Shown in pieces: positions 22,483 through 26,539 of a DNA stretch of 26,539 bases. The DNA is from JARIHD01 sp964503715. Lineage in GTDB: Bacteria; Patescibacteriota; Saccharimonadia; Saccharimonadales; UBA4665. The notes below the pieces were generated by a model, which worked only from the letters and a program-made list of their open reading frames with translations, did not search any database and was not told the DNA's origin. Where the stretch lies: NCBI GenBank assembly GCA_964503715.1, contig CAZDAD010000010.1, positions 1 through 26,539 on the forward strand, given 5' to 3'. Position numbers and translations under genes: made by a program. Every line of letters begins with the position of its first letter. Within the stretch, counting starts at the first letter, position 1.

Positions 22483-25406
22483 TGAAGTTCAAAAAAGGCA
22501 CCAGGCGACGTGCACTTGAGTACGAAAAGGATTGGGCGAGGCAGTGGAAGGCTGACAAAACTTTTGAGAAGTCGGTCGAGCTACGTTCCAAATCTAACGC
22601 ATATGTTTTTTATGACGGGCCACCGTTCATTACTGGAGTACCTCATCATGGGACGCTACTTAGCTCTATAGTTAAGGACGCCGTGCCTCGCTATTGGACT
22701 ATGCAGGGCAAGCGCGTTGAGCGGGTCTGGGGCTGGGATTGTCATGGATTGCCAGCCGAAGTATTTACCGAGAAGAAGCTAGGTATTCAGGACAAGCGTG
22801 ACATAGGCACCAAGGTTAGTCTGGAAGAATACATAACTACTTGCCGCAACAATATGATCCAGACTGGCTCATTGTGGGAAGACACTATTGACCGCATCGG
22901 CCGCTGGGTTGACTTTAGGGGCGCATACAAAACCATGGATAAGCCGTTCATGGAATCGGTGTGGTGGGCATTTAAGAAGCTTTATGAAGCAGGCAAAATC
23001 TATGAAGGCGAAAAGGTGTTGCTGTATTGTACACGCGATGCGACGCCAATATCCAAGGCCGAAGTGGCCATGGATAACTCGTATCAGGACGTCACAGACC
23101 CTTCTGTATATGTAAAATTCAAGCTCAATGAGCCTGTTGGCAAGAACCCGAGCAGGGGTGATGTCTACATGCTGGCCTGGACTACAACGCCCTGGACACT
23201 GCCCGCTAACACAGCTGTTGCAGTGGGTGACAAGATTGAATATGCAGAAGTTGTTGTAAATAATGAACATCTAATTTTGGCCAAAGAACTCCTTGAAAAG
23301 GTGCTTACTGACGAAAAACACAACGTTTTGCCTTATGAAATTGTGAACACATTTAAGGGCAGCGAATTGGTTGGCAAAAGCTACCAGCCGCTCTTTGAGG
23401 ACCGTGGTCCAAAGGCTCACAAAGTCTGGCATGCTGACTATGTGAGCCTAGAGGACGGTACGGGATTGGTTCACTTGGCTCCAGCCTATGGTGAAGAGGA
23501 CTACGTATTGTCTAAGGAGATGGGTTTTCCATTCGTAACGAATGTTGACGACAACGGTCTATACACCGAAGGTGAGTGGCAAGGTCAGAATATCTGGGAA
23601 GCCAATAAGCCAATTGCCAAAGAGCTACATGCAAGGGGCGTGGTATGGAAGATTGAGTATGTGAAGCACAGCTATCCGCACTGTCATCGCTGCGGCACAA
23701 AGCTGATGTACCGTGCTCACCCCAGTTGGTTTATGGACATTGCCAGCCAGCGGCAAGAGATGCTTGAGGAGAACGGTGGCATCAATTGGTTCCCGCCGCA
23801 TATCAAAAACGGACGTTTTGCCAAGACCGTGGAATCCGCTCCTGACTGGAATTTGAGCCGTGATCGCTTCTGGGCTACGCCAATGCCCGTATGGAAAGGC
23901 ACTGATAAGGACGGCAATGAATTAATCAAAGTCGTTGGTAGCTATCAGGAGCTTAAAGACCTGTCAGGAATCGAGTTAGAGGACTATCACAGGCCCTGGA
24001 TTGATGATGTAACTTTTACAATAGATAATGTCAAATACCAGAGAATAGACAAGGTTATGGATTGCTGGTTTGAGAGCGGAAGTATGCCTTTTGCGCAGTT
24101 CCATTACCCATTTGAGAATGTCGACAAATTTGAGGCTTCGTTCCCCGGTGATTTCATTGTGGAATACGTTGGTCAGGTACGGGCTTGGTTCTATTATGTC
24201 CATGCGGTTAGTATTGGACTATTCGGCAAACACGCTTTTCAGAACGTTATTGTGACGGGAACGATTGCGGGAAATGATGGCCGCAAGATGAGCAAAAGCT
24301 TCGGCAACTACACCGATCCTAACACTCTAATGGACCAATATTCGGCAGATTCGCTGCGCTTCTTGCTATTGGGTTCACCACTGTTGAGTGGTGAAGACTT
24401 TGCTCTTGTAGATAAAGATGTGGCTGACATAGCTCGCAAACTAAGCATGGTCTGGAACATGTATGACTTCTTTACTCTGTATGCCGATGTTGATGGTTGG
24501 GAGTGGGATGGATGTACTGACGATCCGACCGAGTCTCTGACTAATCCGCTAGACAAGTGGATTGTGTCACGGGTTCATCAGCTCAATACAGAGGTGGCAG
24601 CAGCCATGAATGGCTATGATGTACCTGCGGCCACTAAGCCGATATTGCCGTTCATTGAGGACGCCTCAAACTGGTATGTTCGCCGTTCGCGTCGCCGTTT
24701 TTGGAAGAGCGACTCTGACGCCGACAAGCAGGATGCCTACAAGACTCTGCACTATGTTTTGGTTCATCTGGCTCATGTGATGGCGCCGTTCACGCCATTT
24801 TTGGCTGAGGAGCTGTTCGTCAAGCTTACGGGCGGGAAGTGCGGTGAGTCGGTACATCTGAGGGATTGGCCACAGGTAGGGCACATCAACGAGATTATTG
24901 TTGACCGTATGGCTTGCGTGAGGGAGGTGATTAACGATGGTCTTTCGCAGCGCGCCTCTGGTGGTGTCAAGGTACGACAGCCGCTAGCCAAGGTCAGCGT
25001 AGGTGGTCTTGATGCGCGATTGGGTGAGGACTTGGCCCAGTTGGAGCCGATTATCACTGAGGAACTTAACGTCAAGGAGCTTCTTGTTGTGGCTGGTGAT
25101 GCCGTTCAAATGGATTTAGAGCTGACACCCGAACTGAAGCGTGAGGGCATGGCTAGGGAAGTCATTCGTAACGTTCAGAGCGCCCGTAAGGCCGCAGGAC
25201 TGGATGTTGATGACAGAATAGCTCTAACTCTAAAGACGAGTGATAAGGAGCTTCAGAGGGCCCTAGATGAGCATTCTGAGGTCATCTTGGGTGAAACCTT
25301 GACCTCAAGGCTCTTGGCGTCCGCTTCTGATTTGCCAGATGACGCCTACACTGCTACTTGCAAGGTTGACGGAGCCGAGCTGACCGTCACTCTAGGCAAA
25401 GCCTAG
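22482..25406 (+). CDS. ileS: Isoleucyl-tRNA synthetase (type 2, eukaryote/archaea-like)
   Basis: Class I synthetase charging tRNA-Ile. FYDGPPFITGVPHHGTLL at residues 43-60 contains the HIGH-type motif, here HHGT, with Thr where the last His is expected. WGWDCHGLPAE follows (about 83-93). The editing (CP1) domain starts with WTTTPWTLPANTAV (about 232-245). KMSKS is intact at 602-606. The DGPPFATGxPHYGH-like context and 974-aa length place it with the type 2 enzymes, the group that includes natural mupirocin-resistant forms. The anticodon-binding domain covers about 660-830, with a C-terminal extension ending TLGKA. The ATG overlaps the CYTH stop by one base. It is under the T-box upstream. Confidence 0.95.
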   Translation: MKFKKGTRRRALEYEKDWARQWKADKTFEKSVELRSKSNAYVFYDGPPFITGVPHHGTLLSSIVKDAVPRYWTMQGKRVERVWGWDCHGLPAEVFTEKKLGIQDKRDIGTKVSLEEYITTCRNNMIQTGSLWEDTIDRIGRWVDFRGAYKTMDKPFMESVWWAFKKLYEAGKIYEGEKVLLYCTRDATPISKAEVAMDNSYQDVTDPSVYVKFKLNEPVGKNPSRGDVYMLAWTTTPWTLPANTAVAVGDKIEYAEVVVNNEHLILAKELLEKVLTDEKHNVLPYEIVNTFKGSELVGKSYQPLFEDRGPKAHKVWHADYVSLEDGTGLVHLAPAYGEEDYVLSKEMGFPFVTNVDDNGLYTEGEWQGQNIWEANKPIAKELHARGVVWKIEYVKHSYPHCHRCGTKLMYRAHPSWFMDIASQRQEMLEENGGINWFPPHIKNGRFAKTVESAPDWNLSRDRFWATPMPVWKGTDKDGNELIKVVGSYQELKDLSGIELEDYHRPWIDDVTFTIDNVKYQRIDKVMDCWFESGSMPFAQFHYPFENVDKFEASFPGDFIVEYVGQVRAWFYYVHAVSIGLFGKHAFQNVIVTGTIAGNDGRKMSKSFGNYTDPNTLMDQYSADSLRFLLLGSPLLSGEDFALVDKDVADIARKLSMVWNMYDFFTLYADVDGWEWDGCTDDPTESLTNPLDKWIVSRVHQLNTEVAAAMNGYDVPAATKPILPFIEDASNWYVRRSRRRFWKSDSDADKQDAYKTLHYVLVHLAHVMAPFTPFLAEELFVKLTGGKCGESVHLRDWPQVGHINEIIVDRMACVREVINDGLSQRASGGVKVRQPLAKVSVGGLDARLGEDLAQLEPIITEELNVKELLVVAGDAVQMDLELTPELKREGMAREVIRNVQSARKAAGLDVDDRIALTLKTSDKELQRALDEHSEVILGETLTSRLLASASDLPDDAYTATCKVDGAELTVTLGKA

Positions 25407-25432
25407 AAGCCGTAGCCTACTGTGGTGCTGAG

Positions 25433-25927
25433 TCATCTTAGCTCCAAGCTGTCTCTTAGCTTGTAGAGTCTGACAATTTTGCCACTAAATTCCTCGAGGA
25501 GTTTGGAGTAATTCGGACCAGGTACCATCAAGGAATGTAATTTATTCTTCGACTCGAGATATCTAAGTAGGCAAAGGAAGTCTCCGTCGCTGCTTAGGAT
25601 TATTGCTTTGTCATAGTTACCAAATTCGATAGCCGCAGCGTAGACAGCTAAGTCTACATCTACATTACCTTTGTAAGTTCTGATGCCGTTATCGATGTAG
25701 CCGATAGTGGGCTTGAAGATGATTGTATAACCGAAGTTTCGGAGTTGATCGTATATCAAATGGTTACTTGGTATGAGCCCCATAAAGACGAACGTTTTAC
25801 TCACCATATGACGTTGCTCCAAGTATAAAATTAGCTTTCTGTAATCTATTTTCCAGCTCAGCCTCCCGACACTCTTGTTAAGATTCTGAGCGTCAATAAA
25901 ACAGTAGATAGTTGCCTCTGTACTCAT
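25433..25927 (-). CDS. NYN domain protein (PIN-like, LabA/DUF88-type putative ribonuclease)
   Basis: The 164-aa protein is a NYN domain. Acidic residues in the usual places are D12 (FIDAQNLN), D90 and D92 (GNVDVDLA) and D114/D116 (SSDGDF). They would bind Mg or Mn as in PIN-like nucleases. The fold is complete, with no extra domain. Family members with known function cut RNA; this is not shown here. There is no Shine-Dalgarno; a TAGCTT -10 lies ten bases before the ATG. The gene is divergent from two repeat-containing small RNAs, and a paralogous C-terminal fragment lies beyond them. The promoter spacer holds a perfect palindrome. A partner role with the RNAs is inferred only from position. 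Confidence 0.85.
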   Translation of the reverse strand: MSTEATIYCFIDAQNLNKSVGRLSWKIDYRKLILYLEQRHMVSKTFVFMGLIPSNHLIYDQLRNFGYTIIFKPTIGYIDNGIRTYKGNVDVDLAVYAAAIEFGNYDKAIILSSDGDFLCLLRYLESKNKLHSLMVPGPNYSKLLEEFSGKIVRLYKLRDSLELR

Positions 25928-25937
25928 GGTTTAAAAT

Positions 25938-25966
25938 AAGCTATCAGGAGTTCCTGACGATATCAA
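25938..25966 (-). promoter_or_regulatory. NYN gene promoter with palindromic operator in the spacer
   Basis: On the minus strand TTGATA (25961-25966) and TAGCTT (25938-25943) are separated by 17 bp. Fourteen of those are the perfect inverted repeat TCAGGAGTTCCTGA (25944-25957). A protein bound there would block the NYN promoter. The palindrome also lies 18 bp from the -35 of the divergent RNA promoter. Confidence 0.6.
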
Positions 25967-25974
25967 ACAATTTG

Positions 25975-26004
25975 TTGACACATCGATAAAGTTGAGCGTA
26001 GAAT
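25975..26004 (+). promoter_or_regulatory. Promoter of small RNA 1
   Basis: TTGACA (25975-25980), an 18-bp spacer and TAGAAT (25999-26004). The predicted start is A26011, the first base of ACCAAGACTGG, which is also where small RNA 2 is predicted to start. Confidence 0.8.
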
Positions 26005-26017
26005 TTGATTACCAAGA

Positions 26018-26127
26018 CTGGATACGCCTAAGGTTTCGACCGACCGCCGACAACAGTCGCAGGTAGTAGTCGTCTACTACCACAAGGGCTGGATACGCCT
26101 AAGGTTTCGACCGACCGCCGACAACAG
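26018..26127 (+). repeat. 39-nt repeat, type A, two identical copies
   Basis: Exact copies at 26018-26056 and 26089-26127. Each begins CTGGATACGCC, contains TAAGGTTTCGACCGACCGC and ends CGACAACAG. Likely structure: CUG/CAG at the ends and GGU-UUCG-ACC in the centre. A related ACAA(R)-type heptamer precedes each copy (ACCAAGA, ACAAGGG). Confidence 0.95.
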
Positions 26128-26132
26128 CAACT

Positions 26133-26158
26133 AACTGGGGCCAGTGCCCCAGTTTTTT
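26133..26158 (+). terminator. Terminator of small RNA 1
   Basis: AACTGGGGC (26133-26141) pairs with GCCCCAGTT (26146-26154), loop CAGT, and runs into six T (26153-26158). Confidence 0.95.
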
Positions 26159-26183
26159 ATCTGAAAAAGTTGATAAAAAACTC

Positions 26184-26213
26184 TTGACCTACTCGGGGAA
26201 AGTTAACTACAAT
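26184..26213 (+). promoter_or_regulatory. Promoter of small RNA 2
   Basis: TTGACC (26184-26189), an 18-bp spacer and TACAAT (26208-26213). The 18-bp spacer length and an AAAGTT inside the spacer are shared with the RNA 1 promoter. Predicted start A26221. Confidence 0.8.
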
Positions 26214-26227
26214 GGTGTCTACCAAGA

Positions 26228-26348
26228 CTGGATAGGCCTAAGGTTTCGACCGACCGCGGAGGCCAGTCGCGGCGGCAGCCGAACTATGTTTGGCCGTTTG
26301 CGACAAAAGCTGGATAGGCCTAAGGTTTCGACCGACCGCGGAGGCCAG
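26228..26348 (+). repeat. 39-nt repeat, type B, two identical copies
   Basis: Exact copies at 26228-26266 and 26310-26348. Each begins CTGGATAGGCC, contains TAAGGTTTCGACCGACCGC and ends GGAGGCCAG. It differs from type A only at repeat positions 8, 31, 34, 35 and 36. The ends can pair as CTGG/CCAG, one pair more than type A. Confidence 0.95.
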
Positions 26349-26351
26349 CGC

Positions 26352-26386
26352 AGAACTGAGCTTCCGAGCTCAGTTCTATAATTTTT
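26352..26386 (+). terminator. Terminator of small RNA 2
   Basis: AGAACTGAGCT (26352-26362) pairs over 11 bp with AGCTCAGTTCT (26367-26377), loop TCCG, followed by ATAATTTTT. The stop codon of the minus-strand NYN-like fragment (26376-26378) lies at the foot of the stem. Confidence 0.93.
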
Positions 26387-26534
26387 CAAGCTCGTTGCGT
26401 AATGTTTCCAGCTGAGTGATCAGGTCAAAAAACTCGTCCAAGAGATGTGAATATTTGGGGCTTGGTGAAATAATACTGCTGAGTATCCAGGCCTCTTTAC
26501 AGGGGAGGCTATATCTGGTAGTATTGAGCAAGTA
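26376..26534 (-). pseudogene. Fragment resembling the C-terminus of a NYN protein
   Basis: The minus-strand frame is open from 26534 to a TAG at 26376-26378 (52 codons), with an in-frame TAA just before it at 26535-26537 and no ATG. Its last 33 residues (from SIISPSPKYSHLLDEF) align without gaps to the last 33 of the NYN protein at 25433, with 15 identities by eye. These include PxPxYSxLLxEF and LR near the end, and the stop is at the same place. The 19 residues before that do not match, and the SSDGDF region is missing. It is either a remnant of a second NYN gene or the 3' part of a frameshifted one continuing beyond the window. Confidence 0.5.
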
Positions 26535-26539
26535 TTAAT

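Larger units (their letters stand above)
26011..26158 (+). ncRNA. Small structured RNA 1 with two 39-nt repeats
   Basis: A ~148-nt transcript is predicted between a good promoter and a perfect terminator. Order: ACCAAGA leader, repeat copy 1 (26018-26056), hairpin GGTAGTAG/CTACTACC (26062-26081, loop TCGT), ACAAGGG, repeat copy 2 (26089-26127), terminator (26133-26158). No open frame or ribosome site is seen. It does not match an RNA class I recognise. The neighbouring RNA 2 has the same order with a different middle hairpin, which supports conserved RNA architecture. Confidence 0.8.
26221..26386 (+). ncRNA. Small structured RNA 2 with two 39-nt repeats
   Basis: A ~166-nt transcript is predicted. 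Order: ACCAAGA leader, repeat copy 1 (26228-26266), a longer hairpin with outer TCGC/GCGA (26267-26270 with 26300-26303) and inner CGG/CCG plus CCGAAC/GTTTGG, then ACAAAAG, repeat copy 2 (26310-26348), terminator (26352-26386). It is a paralogue of RNA 1: same start, same order, diverged middle hairpin and terminator. No coding potential is seen. Its 3' end is antisense to the end of a NYN-like fragment. Confidence 0.8.

Noticed and set aside
26018..26348. A short CRISPR array (repeats of 39 nt with 32- and 43-nt spacers)
   Set aside because: The spacers are self-complementary hairpins, each pair has its own promoter and terminator, and there are no cas genes. The region fits two structured RNAs much better.
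25433..26386. A canonical type III toxin-antitoxin system (ToxIN-like)
   Set aside because: The nuclease is of NYN type, not the ToxN fold, and is encoded on the opposite strand from the repeats. The similarity is kept only as an analogy.
1..26539. Use of a recoded stop codon (UGA as Gly, as in some Patescibacteria)
   Set aside because: adk ends with TGA in an overlap with map, and conserved proteins contain no in-frame TGA, so the standard code holds.

Overview
The window looks like a piece of a small, streamlined bacterial chromosome. The best guess is Patescibacteria (CPR), probably the Saccharibacteria (TM7) lineage. This rests on gene content: a short IF-2, a four-domain S1 protein, a B12-dependent ribonucleotide reductase next to nrdR, a DUF5663-like protein, a eukaryote/archaea-type IleS and very short spacers. 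TAA, TAG and TGA all end genes, so the standard bacterial code fits. No database search was possible, so the lineage is an inference.

Layout. (1) 1-700: 3' end of 23S rRNA, 5S rRNA, then a run of terminators. (2) 711-3600: an accessory-looking stretch with a class II Fic protein behind an array of TGTACA sites, an unknown 134-aa protein with a consensus promoter, a KGG-repeat protein behind a terminator-containing leader, and a HELGH metallopeptidase with a zinc ribbon. (3) 3565-16616: mostly core genes, namely a ROK sugar kinase (-), S1 protein and IF-2 (+), a DUF5663-like protein (+), fmt-def (-), priA (-), a winged-helix protein, rpsU-yqeY-adk-map, ftsA and ftsZ. (4) 16617-20290: nrdR and nrdJ, with a pair of NrdR-box-like sites over the nrdR promoter. 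(5) 20327-21486: a small XRE regulator, a thioredoxin-fold protein without CXXC, and an FBP (FusB-like, EF-G-binding) zinc-finger protein. (6) 21510-25406: a T-box leader with a textbook antiterminator bulge, followed by a CYTH-domain protein and type-2 ileS. Initiation, N-terminal processing, ribosomal proteins, division and dNTP supply are therefore packed together.

The most unusual part is the right end (25433-26534). A NYN-domain (PIN-like) putative ribonuclease is transcribed leftward from a promoter whose -35/-10 spacer contains a perfect 14-bp palindrome. Divergent from it are two consecutive small RNA units, each with its own promoter, the same 5' end, two exact copies of a 39-nt element separated by a hairpin, and a strong terminator. 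The 39-mer is shared by both RNAs except at five positions, and those five are identical within each RNA. Antisense to the end of the second RNA is an open frame whose last ~33 residues resemble the C-terminus of the NYN protein. A nuclease with adjacent repeat RNAs recalls type III toxin-antitoxin systems, but family, polarity and RNA architecture differ, so this is offered as a candidate undescribed RNA-nuclease module.

A second general pattern is that several genes (DUF5663-like, rpsU, ftsA, nyn and perhaps priA) have a -10 box only 6-10 nt before the start codon and no Shine-Dalgarno sequence. This suggests leaderless transcripts beside genes with strong SD sites (S1, IF-2, nrdR, nrdJ).
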